NCBI GenBank assembly: GCA_030638405.1
Contig: DAOWER010000098.1
Location: 1 to 12,864, forward strand
Length of the DNA stretch: 12,864 nt
DNA from: Candidatus Eiseniibacteriota bacterium
GTDB lineage: Bacteria; Joyebacterota; Joyebacteria; Joyebacterales; Joyebacteraceae
Direction of reading: 5' to 3'
The position numbers and the translations under genes are program-made. The notes beneath the pieces are model-generated. The model made no database searches, was not told the DNA's origin, and saw nothing but the letters and a program-made list of their open reading frames with translations. Of the stretch, positions 6,517-12,864 are shown in pieces. Within the stretch, counting starts at the first letter, position 1. Every line of letters begins with the position of its first letter.

Positions 6517-7845
6517 TTGAGCAGCACGCGTCCGAGAAAGGCCGTCCTTGCGAACGGCCTCGTTCTTCTGACCGTCACGAGGGAGGACTCGCCCATCGTG
6601 GCGGCGTTGCTCATGTACAGGGCGGGATCGCTATACGAACCCGTCGGCAAGACGGGCCTCGCTCACCTCACCGAACACATGATGTTCCGCGGCACTCCGA
6701 CGCGGCCGCAGGGCTGGATCGACCGGCTCACCGGGCACCTGGGTGGAACCAACAACGCGATGACGACCTGCGACCACGCCCTCTACTACTTCGTCCTGCC
6801 GTCCGAGCACTGGGCAGCTCCTCTGGAGATCGAGGCCGACCGCATGTTCCACTGTGAGTTCGGTCCGGAGGCGTTCGAGACAGAGAGGCGGGTCGCTGTC
6901 GAAGAACGGATGATGCTGGACGACGATCCGGAGACGCTCGTGTACGAGGCCGTCGACGCGCTGGCCTTCGACAGCCATCCCTATCGGTATCCCGTCGTCG
7001 GGCTGATGCGCGACATCAAGGGGCTGACCCCGGGCGATCTCCAGGGTTTCTACGCCGACAGGTACCGTCCCGAGAAGGCGGTGCTCGCCGTCGTCGGGAA
7101 CGTCGAGCACGAGAGAGTGCTGGCGGAAGTGGAGAAGCTCTCCAGCGTCGCGGGTCCGCTCCCTGCGGGGGCAAGCGCCCGGGTTGAAGATGACTCGGCG
7201 GACCCGGACGCCGCCTCGAGCGATGCAGGCGCGTCCGCCCGTGTCGCCCGCGGGAACGACATCTCGGCGCGATTCGAGGACCCCCCGCCCACCGAGCCGC
7301 GCAGGAGCGTTCTGCGGGGCCTGTCACCCTCACCCCAGGCGGTACTCGCATTCCGCACACCGGCGGCGGCGCACGAGGACACACCGGCTCTCGAACTCCT
7401 GGCCGCGCTGCTCTCCTCGGGGCGCAGCGCGCGGATGTATACGAGGCTCGTTGACGATCTCGGGATGGCGACCGAGGTCTCGACCTCCAAGATTCCCCAG
7501 GTGGACCCCGGTCTCTTCTACCTGTCTGCCTCACTGCACTCCGGCGTGTCCCCCGAGGAATGCGAGGACGAGATCCTGAGCCTGGTGTCCGGGCTCGTGG
7601 AGTCAGGCGTCACCGAGGACGAGCTCTCCAGGGCCCTGAACCTGACGCGAGTGGACCTGATGCTGGGCCGCGAGACCTGTCTCGGCCAGGCCGGGTCCGC
7701 CGCGTTCTGGGAATCCCTCGGGGATTGGCGTCTCGGAGAAGAGCACGAGACGCGGCTTGCGCGCGTGACCGCCGCCGACATCCGTCGTGTCGCATCGACC
7801 TACCTGGACCCTGCTGGAAGGAGCAGCGCTTGGCTGGTTCCGTGA
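6517..7845 (+). CDS. M16 family zinc peptidase, catalytic subunit
   Basis: A 442-residue protein of the M16 (insulinase/processing peptidase) family, subfamily M16B by size. The inverted zinc motif HLTEH is at 50-54 (E53 catalytic), and the third ligand is probably E130 in VAVEERMMLDDDP. FYADRYRPEKAVLAVVGNV, typical of the end of the first domain, is near 175-195. Residues about 208-256 are a low-complexity Ala/Ser/Asp linker between the two M16 domains. No signal peptide or membrane segment is obvious. The start is TTG at 6517, preceded by TGAGG, with no ATG or GTG fitting in frame upstream. The gene overlaps the next M16 gene by 16 bp. Such pairs act as heterodimers degrading peptides or processing precursors, and the substrate here is unknown. 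Confidence 0.93.
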   Translation: MSSTRPRKAVLANGLVLLTVTREDSPIVAALLMYRAGSLYEPVGKTGLAHLTEHMMFRGTPTRPQGWIDRLTGHLGGTNNAMTTCDHALYYFVLPSEHWAAPLEIEADRMFHCEFGPEAFETERRVAVEERMMLDDDPETLVYEAVDALAFDSHPYRYPVVGLMRDIKGLTPGDLQGFYADRYRPEKAVLAVVGNVEHERVLAEVEKLSSVAGPLPAGASARVEDDSADPDAASSDAGASARVARGNDISARFEDPPPTEPRRSVLRGLSPSPQAVLAFRTPAAAHEDTPALELLAALLSSGRSARMYTRLVDDLGMATEVSTSKIPQVDPGLFYLSASLHSGVSPEECEDEILSLVSGLVESGVTEDELSRALNLTRVDLMLGRETCLGQAGSAAFWESLGDWRLGEEHETRLARVTAADIRRVASTYLDPAGRSSAWLVP

Positions 7846-9119
7846 CCGTCCCGAAGAGGCTGGTGCTTCCGAACGGCCTGACGGTCGTGACGGCGTCGGC
7901 GCGGAGCGCGCCGGTGTTCACCGCCATGCTCGTCATGGAAGCAGGCTCGCGGTACGACCCGGAGGGGGGCGCGGGACTCGCGGCTCTTGTCGGCGGCGTT
8001 CTGCTCGAGGGTTCGACCTCGCGCTCCGCCTTGTCCATCGCGATGGCGGTTGATTCAATGGGTTCGTCGCTGGACACGCTGACCGGCTACGAGACCACCG
8101 CGGTCATCGCGAGCGGTCTGGCCGAGCACTGCCACGAGTCGCTGCGTCTCCTGGCGGAGGTCGCGACGTCTCCTGTGTTCGCATCCGCCGCCGTCGCCGA
8201 GTGCGTGCGCCGGCAGCTCGCGGAGCTGGCCGACGACGAGGGACAGGCGTACGACGTGTGCCGTCGGGACTTCATGAAGACGGTGTTCCGTGGACACCCT
8301 CGCAGGAATCCCGTTGGCGGCCTCTCAGAGACCGTCTCGCGCCTGACCGGCGGCGACCTCGAGTCGTTCCACAGGCGCCGCTACCGCCCGGGCAGTTCGG
8401 TCCTGGCGGTCGTCGGCGACCTGGACGCCGGTGAGCTGCAGGATCTGGCCGCGGAGAGCTTCGGAGCGTGGCAGGGCGGCGGGTCGCCCGCCGACGCGCC
8501 GCCGGCTCCGAGCCGCCAGAGCGGGCGGCGGGTCGAGTCGGTCGCGATGGACACCAAACAGGTCCACGTCAGTATCGGGAATCTGGCAATCGCGCGCTCG
8601 GACCCGTCGTTCTACGCGACCTCCGTGATGGACGTGATCCTGGGCGACAGCGCGGGCTTCGGCTCGCGACTGGCGACGAAGCTGCGTGAGGAGCACGGGC
8701 TAGCTTATGTCATCGAGAGCGACGCCTCGGGCTCGGCCGGTCTGGAGCCGGGTGTCTTCTGGGCGTACACCGCCACCTCGCCCGGACACTTCGAGCAGCT
8801 CGTCCGAGGGGTCATGGACGAGCTCAGGCTCATTCGGGAGGAACCGCCCTCGGCAGAAGAGGTGGAGTCTGCCGTCGGGTATCTGATCGGCCGGGACTTG
8901 CTCGACCGCGAGACCAGTGACGCGGTGGCCGGTAGACTCGTCCACGCGGAGCGTCACGCGCTCGGCCTCGACTTCGACGCGCGCTACCCTGCCATCATCG
9001 CGTCTGTCAGCCGTGAGGACGTGCTGGAGGCGGCCCGCCGCGTCATCGATCCCGAGAACTGCTCGTTCGTAACTGTCGGTCCGGTGACTCCAGAGACCGG
9101 CTCGCTGCTCGATAGCTGA
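7830..9119 (+). CDS. M16 family peptidase-like protein, non-catalytic partner
   Basis: A 429-residue M16B homologue whose zinc site is lost. At the HxxEH position the sequence is GLAALVGGVLLEGST, so the His, Glu and His are A52, G55 and G56. It retains the C-terminal R/Y pair used to bind substrate backbone (R286 and Y293 in LREEHGLAY), typical of the inactive subunit of bacterial M16B heterodimers. RRRYRPGSSVLAVVGDLDAG is the usual end of its first domain. The start is TTG at 7830 because AAGGAG (7818-7823) precedes it by 6 nt and homologous sequence begins there. The frame is open further upstream, but that part lies inside the previous gene. It overlaps the catalytic gene by 16 bp, implying coupled synthesis, and its last 136 bp overlap comEC on the other strand. 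Confidence 0.92.
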   Translation: MAGSVTVPKRLVLPNGLTVVTASARSAPVFTAMLVMEAGSRYDPEGGAGLAALVGGVLLEGSTSRSALSIAMAVDSMGSSLDTLTGYETTAVIASGLAEHCHESLRLLAEVATSPVFASAAVAECVRRQLAELADDEGQAYDVCRRDFMKTVFRGHPRRNPVGGLSETVSRLTGGDLESFHRRRYRPGSSVLAVVGDLDAGELQDLAAESFGAWQGGGSPADAPPAPSRQSGRRVESVAMDTKQVHVSIGNLAIARSDPSFYATSVMDVILGDSAGFGSRLATKLREEHGLAYVIESDASGSAGLEPGVFWAYTATSPGHFEQLVRGVMDELRLIREEPPSAEEVESAVGYLIGRDLLDRETSDAVAGRLVHAERHALGLDFDARYPAIIASVSREDVLEAARRVIDPENCSFVTVGPVTPETGSLLDS

Positions 9120-11557
9120 TGTCCTCGAAGCACGCACTCCCTGCCGCTGACCACGCAGCGGGCGACGGTCCTGCCGCTCCGAAAGGTGACAACGACCGCC
9201 CCGTCGACGTCCGTTCTCATGACGATTGCGCCCGCTGCCGCGAGGCGGTCCAGCGTCTCGGGGTCCGGGTGCCCGTGGCGGTTGCGCTCGCCGACCTGGA
9301 CCACCGCCAGACCGGGAGACACACGACGAACGAATCCCTCGGTCGAGGACGTCCCTGAGCCATGGTGAGGCACCTTGAGCAACCCGGCAGAGAGCGCTCC
9401 CGGCGCGGCGCAGAGGTGACCCTCTGCGCGCTTCTCGATATCTCCGGTGAGCAGGAGATCGTGTCCGGACACGGTGGCGCGGAGGACCACGGAGCTGTCG
9501 TTCTCGGACCACTCTGGTCCGACCGCAGCGTCCGGCCAGAGTACGGCCAGGTGGGTGTGCCCGACCCGCAGCGTCTCACCCGACGACACCTCGCGAACGA
9601 CCGTCCCGCGCCGTTCCGCGACGGCCATCAGGTCGGCCAGCCTGATGTCGGAGGCTCTTCCGACAGGCAGGATCAGCGTATCGACCCACACGCCGAGCAG
9701 CACGGACGCCGCGCCTCCGTAGTGATCGGCGTGCGCGTGAGTGACAACTACGGCCGCAAGGCGCGTGACGCCCTCGCGCCTGAGGTGCCGCAGCACCACG
9801 TCCTTGCCGGCGTCGCGAACGCCGGCCGCTCCGGTCTGGGCCGTCGATGCGGGTCCCGGTCCCGCATCGACCAGAACGTACCGGCGGCGCGGCAGCTCCA
9901 GCAGGACGGAGTCCCCCTGCCCCACGTCGAAGAAGACGACTCGCGGGTAGCTCCGGCCGGGACCCACGAAGTACAGCGAAGCGGCGACAACGAGCGACCC
10001 CAGCATGACGGCAAGACCCACGCGCCTGCCTCGGACGGACGTCGCCCTCAGCCGGAGACCGAACCCCATCGTCGTGCACAGGACGGCCGGCCAGAATCGC
10101 GAGGCGACGCGGACCGTCGCCCAGGGACAGTCTCCGAGGCGCTCCGTGATCAGTACGAGCAGCCGGATCGAACTCCAGGAAACGGCTGCGAACGCGGATG
10201 CCGGCCAGCTTCCTAGAGGTTCGGAAACGAGCATGGCGAGACCTGCGGCCACCGACAGGCCGGCGAGCGGAACGACTGCAAGGTTGGCCACCGGAGAGAC
10301 CACCGAGGTTTCCCCGAAGACCCCCACCAGTATCGCCGCGACACCGGCCTGGGCGGACAGCGAGAGCGCGACGGGCGCTGCGAGTCTGATGGCCCACGGT
10401 CCCAGTGCGCGGAGTGGAACCGACAGCGCTTCCTCCAGCGGACGGTGCAACAAGAGGATTCCGGCCACCGCCGAGAATGAGAGCCGGAAGCCCAGGTCGA
10501 AGAGCGAACCCGGGCGTACGAGGAGGAGTGCTAAGGCCGCGGCCCCCAGAGCGTTCAGTGCATTCGGCTTTCGCTCGAGCAAGGGCGCCGCGATCAGGAA
10601 CGCGGCCATCGTGCTCGCCCTGACGACGGAGGGTCGCGGTCCGACGACAAGCACGAACCCGATCAGCGCCGGGAGTACGAGGATCCGGGCGACCCTTCGC
10701 GGAACACGAAGTGATCTCAGAACAGCGTGGACGATGAGGACGATGAAGCCGACGTGGAGCCCCGAGACGGCGAGCACGTGGACCGTCCCCGACCTTCTGA
10801 ACGCCTCGGTCAGCTCGTCCGGCAGTTCGCGGCCCGTACCAAGTAGGAGACCGCGCAAAACCTCGCCGGGGACACCGGGAACCCTTTCGGGCAGCGTACG
10901 GTAGACCCAGCCCGCGAGGTCGAAGCGTCGGTCCGCGCGCTCGAAGTCGATTAGCTCGCAGTGCCGGAGGGTGCGGTGGATGCGTCTGTTCCTGAGGTAA
11001 GAGGCGAAGTCGAAGGCGCCCGGGTTCCTGCGGCCGCCGGGAACACTCAGCTCGCCGGCGAGCACCGCCACATCACCCCTCGCGGGCGGCGCCTCGTCGT
11101 CCGGCCAGCGGGCCCAGACGAGTCCGCGTGCGGGTCCATGGAGACGTCCGGGCTCCAGTGCGTCTCGGATCTCGAGCACCTGGATCACGACGTTGGCGTG
11201 CCCCGCGGACGTCCGCCGGACCTCGCGTACCCGAGCGCGCATTGCGACGGTCACACCAACTTCGTTCAGAGCTATGTGGTTGAGCGGCAGCACCCTGTGG
11301 GATGTCTCGTAGTGCGCGCATCCGGCTGCGACCAGCGCGCCGAGGAGTGCGACGTCGGCGAGACGGGCGCCTGGCCGCCTGCCGCCAACCACGTTGACAG
11401 CGGCAGGCAGGCACAGAAGGAGCCCGACCGGCGCCAGCAGCCGGACGAGAGCGCTGTCAATTCCACAGCCGGCTGTGCAGAACCCGGCCAGACCGACTCC
11501 CACAGCGATCGCCAGGGCCGCCAGCAGTGCGGGCACCCTACCCTTGAGGTCGAGCAT
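8984..11557 (-). CDS. comEC: ComEC/Rec2-type DNA uptake channel protein
   Basis: ComEC forms the inner-membrane channel that takes up single-stranded DNA during natural transformation. The 857-residue product has N-terminal membrane segments (about 8-80), a DUF4131-type soluble region (about 100-205), the Competence domain with VLAVSGLHVGF (261-271) and many membrane helices to about 530, and a C-terminal metallo-beta-lactamase domain. The latter has FFDVGQGDSVLLELP (542-556), THAHADHYGG (606-615), TGDIE (704-708) and VPHHGS (729-734), so it is the full three-part architecture with an intact metal site. The ATG at 11557 follows GGTGA by 7 nt. The last 45 residues lie antisense to the M16 partner gene and look unlike any ComEC domain. 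No other competence genes are in view, so actual competence is not shown. Confidence 0.95.
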   Translation of the reverse strand: MLDLKGRVPALLAALAIAVGVGLAGFCTAGCGIDSALVRLLAPVGLLLCLPAAVNVVGGRRPGARLADVALLGALVAAGCAHYETSHRVLPLNHIALNEVGVTVAMRARVREVRRTSAGHANVVIQVLEIRDALEPGRLHGPARGLVWARWPDDEAPPARGDVAVLAGELSVPGGRRNPGAFDFASYLRNRRIHRTLRHCELIDFERADRRFDLAGWVYRTLPERVPGVPGEVLRGLLLGTGRELPDELTEAFRRSGTVHVLAVSGLHVGFIVLIVHAVLRSLRVPRRVARILVLPALIGFVLVVGPRPSVVRASTMAAFLIAAPLLERKPNALNALGAAALALLLVRPGSLFDLGFRLSFSAVAGILLLHRPLEEALSVPLRALGPWAIRLAAPVALSLSAQAGVAAILVGVFGETSVVSPVANLAVVPLAGLSVAAGLAMLVSEPLGSWPASAFAAVSWSSIRLLVLITERLGDCPWATVRVASRFWPAVLCTTMGFGLRLRATSVRGRRVGLAVMLGSLVVAASLYFVGPGRSYPRVVFFDVGQGDSVLLELPRRRYVLVDAGPGPASTAQTGAAGVRDAGKDVVLRHLRREGVTRLAAVVVTHAHADHYGGAASVLLGVWVDTLILPVGRASDIRLADLMAVAERRGTVVREVSSGETLRVGHTHLAVLWPDAAVGPEWSENDSSVVLRATVSGHDLLLTGDIEKRAEGHLCAAPGALSAGLLKVPHHGSGTSSTEGFVRRVSPGLAVVQVGERNRHGHPDPETLDRLAAAGAIVMRTDVDGAVVVTFRSGRTVARCVVSGRECVLRGHQLSSSEPVSGVTGPTVTNEQFSGSMTRRAASSTSSRLTDAMMAG

Positions 11558-11651
11558 TCGATGGTCACCGACAGGGGAATCACCGGGCAGCGGAGAACAG
11601 TGCGTTCAGCAGCAGATTTCGTTCCTGCGAGGCTTTGCTGGATTGATGCAG

Positions 11652-11697
11652 ACGGGCGTGGTAGTATATGAACTGCTCTCAGCACAGGGACGCCCGT
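11652..11697. repeat. Spaced inverted repeat upstream of comEC
   Basis: ACGGGCGT (11652-11659) and ACGCCCGT (11690-11697) are perfect reverse complements separated by 30 bp. Between them, on the minus strand, is TATACT (11668-11663), a five of six match to a -10 box pointing into comEC, without a convincing -35. The 283-bp gap between comEC and the small membrane gene holds this repeat and the promoter at 11732. An operator or a comEC promoter is possible but not proven. Confidence 0.4.
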
Positions 11698-11731
11698 GGC
11701 ACGAGAGGGTGCGTGGCAGGCGGCTAATTAC

Positions 11732-11760
11732 TTGACAGGCTGTGTTGTATGTGATACGAT
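11732..11760 (+). promoter_or_regulatory. Strong sigma-70-type promoter for the small membrane gene
   Basis: TTGACA (11732-11737, perfect -35), 17 bp, TACGAT (11755-11760, five of six), with an extended -10 TGA directly before it. This is the best promoter match in the window. Transcription would start near 11767, leaving a leader of about 75 nt before the ATG at 11841. Confidence 0.8.
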
Positions 11761-11840
11761 GGAACCAGGTTGAGAAACGCTCCCGATGGACGGGACATCC
11801 GGCCGCCGCCCGGCGGCCACCGCTGAGGAGTCTGGAAGCC

Positions 11841-12029
11841 ATGACCACGACCGCCAAGACACTTGGGGTTGTCATCCCGGTTCTCGTGGCAACGACGTTC
11901 TGCCTCAGCGTCCCGTTCATTCTGATCGTCGCCGACGTTGTGATCCTCGGGGGTGCCGTGGTCGCGTTCGTGGCGGAGCGCAGGGCCCCGGTTGGCATAC
12001 CCGCAGAGGACCTTCCGGAGCTGGAGTAG
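11841..12029 (+). CDS. Small hydrophobic membrane protein, 62 residues
   Basis: Not a family I recognise. From ATG 11841 the protein starts MTTTAKTLGVVIPVLVATTF and is almost wholly hydrophobic from about residue 8 to 48. It then has a charged patch (AERR) and an acidic tail ending PELE. This fits one long or two short membrane helices with a cytoplasmic end near the arginines. The upstream GAGGAG is rather far (10 nt), with GGA closer. An earlier in-frame ATG at 11742 overlaps the promoter and is unlikely. The strong promoter just upstream supports a real expressed gene. It converges on the RAM-domain gene, 47 bp away. Confidence 0.62.
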   Translation: MTTTAKTLGVVIPVLVATTFCLSVPFILIVADVVILGGAVVAFVAERRAPVGIPAEDLPELE

Positions 12030-12063
12030 CTCCGTTTCCGGCATCGAGCTTTGGAGGCACGCC

Positions 12064-12087
12064 GGTCCTTAAGGACCTAGTGGTCCT
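12064..12087. terminator. Alternating hairpins between converging genes
   Basis: GGTCCT TA AGGACC TAGT GGTCCT: the middle AGGACC can pair with the copy on either side, giving two mutually exclusive 6-bp stems. The left one lies within a perfect 14-bp palindrome (12064-12077). The element lies between the two converging stops and touches the TAG of the RAM gene. It may end transcription from both sides, but there is no good T-run, so intrinsic termination is uncertain. Confidence 0.45.
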
Positions 12088-12322
12088 CCTCCTTGTCGAC
12101 GACGAGGTTGGTCACCGTCCCCGTCACTCCCTCTATCGTCCGGAGCTGGTTCAAGGTCAGGTCGAGCAGTTCGTCGAAGCTCTCGGCCTGCACCAGCGCG
12201 ATGATGTCCTGATCACCGCTGGTCAGGTCGGCCGAGGCCACCTCGGGCCTCGCACGAAGTCTGTCTCTGACCTCGCGCTCCTGCCCCGCGGCGACGTTGA
12301 TCTTCACGTAGGCTCTTGCCAC
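12077..12322 (-). CDS. Stand-alone Lrp/AsnC ligand-binding (RAM) domain protein
   Basis: An 81-residue protein that matches only the C-terminal effector-binding domain of Lrp/AsnC regulators. It begins MARAYVKINVAAGQEREV and contains the typical core TSGDQDIIALVQAESFDEL (34-52) and IEGVTGT (63-69), with the beta-alpha-beta-beta-alpha-beta order. No helix-turn-helix is present and there is no room for one. Such single-domain proteins form dimers or higher rings and bind amino acids or related ligands, and may modulate full-length Lrp proteins. The target is unknown. The GTG start at 12322 follows AAGGAGG by 5 nt, a very strong ribosome site. Its own promoter lies just after the yqeC stop. Confidence 0.9.
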   Translation of the reverse strand: MARAYVKINVAAGQEREVRDRLRARPEVASADLTSGDQDIIALVQAESFDELLDLTLNQLRTIEGVTGTVTNLVVDKEEDH

Positions 12323-12386
12323 GTCAACCTCCTTGCACGACGAGCGTGCTCACAGACGAGCCTGTCGCGGTCTGGATGCACGGTTT

Positions 12387-12448
12387 CCACGTGTATGCCC
12401 GGGGGGTCCGGGACGCTGGAAGAGCATGAACGATAGGCGGCCACGTGT
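12387..12448. repeat. Repeated CCACGTGT with CACGTG palindrome upstream of the RAM gene
   Basis: CCACGTGT occurs at 12387-12394 and 12441-12448, 54 bp apart, about five helical turns. Each contains the palindrome CACGTG. The distal copy overlaps the -35 box of the RAM-gene promoter and the other lies in the leader. Between them is a GC-rich inverted repeat (CCCGG and CCGGG around GGGGT, near 12398-12412). Two operators for a repressor are conceivable, but chance similarity in GC-rich DNA cannot be ruled out. Confidence 0.35.
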
Positions 12449-12451
12449 CAA
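12423..12451 (-). promoter_or_regulatory. Likely promoter of the RAM-domain gene
   Basis: On the minus strand a perfect TTGACA (12451-12446) is followed after 17 bp by CATGCT (12428-12423, three of six to the -10). It begins 6 bp after the yqeC stop and would give a leader of about 95 nt. The -35 and spacing are good, the -10 is weak. Confidence 0.5.
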
Positions 12452-12456
12452 CCTCA

Positions 12457-12864
12457 TCAGGGCAGCACGAGAACATATTCCCTGCCGTGGAGATTCGTCA
12501 TGAGCACGCGTCGGATGCGGTCCGGCCGTCTGGCAAGAACTGCTGAGGCGACTTCGAGCGCCGTCTCCCGCGGTGTAGTGTCGAGCTTATTGAGTATCGG
12601 GCAGACCTCCGAGCTCTCGGGTACTCCCTTCATCCCGCCGGCATCGGACGTCAGGATGTCCGCGATGACCGCGGGCGAGACCACGTCGGAATCCGTCAGT
12701 TGACGCAGGAGCTTCGGACGGTGGACCTCGCCGGGCCGGATGTGCCGCCCGAGCGCGTCAAGCCCGGCCACCGGTGCCACGAGGTCGACGCCTTGGGGCA
12801 GGAGTGGCTCGCATCCCCCGGGAGAATAGAGAGGCATCTGTTGCACCCCATCCTCCTCGACGAG
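12457..12864 (-). CDS. yqeC: YqeC-like selenium-dependent hydroxylase accessory protein, C-terminal part
   Basis: The frame is open at the right edge, so the N-terminal half with the expected P-loop is outside. The visible 135 residues start LVEEDGVQQMPLYSPGGCEP, matching the family pattern VEaDGsrg.PlkaP...EP. They continue with PVAGLDALGR, EVHRPKLLRQLT, AVIADILTSDAGGMKGVPES and PILNKLD, in the order found in YqeC. In known genomes YqeC accompanies selenium-dependent molybdenum hydroxylases (xanthine dehydrogenase-like enzymes with a labile selenium atom) along with YqeB, MocA-type proteins and SelD. It therefore predicts such a locus upstream, to the right. A purine-related hydroxylase would fit the nearby purine genes, but that is speculation. 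The C-terminus is complete with a TGA stop. Confidence 0.85.
   Translation of the reverse strand, partial: LVEEDGVQQMPLYSPGGCEPLLPQGVDLVAPVAGLDALGRHIRPGEVHRPKLLRQLTDSDVVSPAVIADILTSDAGGMKGVPESSEVCPILNKLDTTPRETALEVASAVLARRPDRIRRVLMTNLHGREYVLVLP

Noticed and set aside
7180..7300. Ala/Ser/Asp-rich stretch in the first M16 gene as a possible insertion or frameshift
   Set aside because: The frame stays open and M16 similarity resumes directly after it. It is a plausible interdomain linker.
7560..7829. Second M16 gene starting near 7560
   Set aside because: The upstream part is an out-of-frame reading of the first M16 gene, with no similarity to M16 proteins.
8700..9512. Minus-strand open frame of 270 codons across the comEC 3' end
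   Set aside because: It is a second frame of comEC and antisense to the M16 gene, Arg-rich, with no domain.
1..12864. CRISPR array, insertion sequence, tRNA or rRNA, or a defence island
   Set aside because: No regularly spaced repeats, transposase motifs, terminal repeats or tRNA-like folds were noticed on either strand. The genes are mainly housekeeping.

Overview
The window is GC-rich, tightly packed bacterial chromosome with short intergenic gaps and frequent non-ATG starts (four TTG and two GTG among the nine CDSs whose starts fall inside). The SecA resembles the Bacteroidota/Rhodothermota-like type in its middle part. With an exported NHL-repeat protein ending in a FlgD-type Ig domain, this suggests a lineage in or near the FCB superphylum, perhaps an uncultured candidate phylum such as Eisenbacteria or Krumholzibacteriota. 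That placement is an inference from remembered family features, not a computed result.

Left part, minus strand. secA fills 1-3103. It starts at a TTG and runs off the left edge just before the end of its C-terminal zinc motif. It reads in one frame throughout but carries a TGA at codon 312, where related SecA proteins usually have glycine. Upstream of it lies an apparent add-purN-NHL operon (6365 to 3240). It encodes an adenosine deaminase, phosphoribosylglycinamide formyltransferase, and an exported NHL/FlgD-Ig protein whose TTG start overlaps the purN stop.

Middle part. A compact region at 6404-6453 looks like two divergent sigma-70-type promoters sharing one -10 segment. One reads left into add and the other reads right into a pair of M16 peptidase genes (6517-9119). 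The first M16 protein has the HxxEH zinc site. The second has lost it but keeps the R/Y pair, so the two probably form one heterodimeric peptidase. The second gene converges on comEC (11557 to 8984, minus strand), and the two overlap by 136 bp.

Right part. A good extended -10 promoter drives a 62-residue membrane protein (plus strand). Facing it are a stand-alone Lrp/AsnC ligand-binding (RAM) domain protein with its own promoter, and the C-terminal part of yqeC. YqeC is an accessory protein of selenium-dependent molybdenum hydroxylases, and the gene runs off the right edge.

Most of the content is housekeeping. I see no CRISPR array, insertion sequence, tRNA or rRNA. The strongest anomaly is the in-frame TGA inside secA. 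At least six other genes here end in TGA, so a genome-wide recoding of TGA is unlikely.
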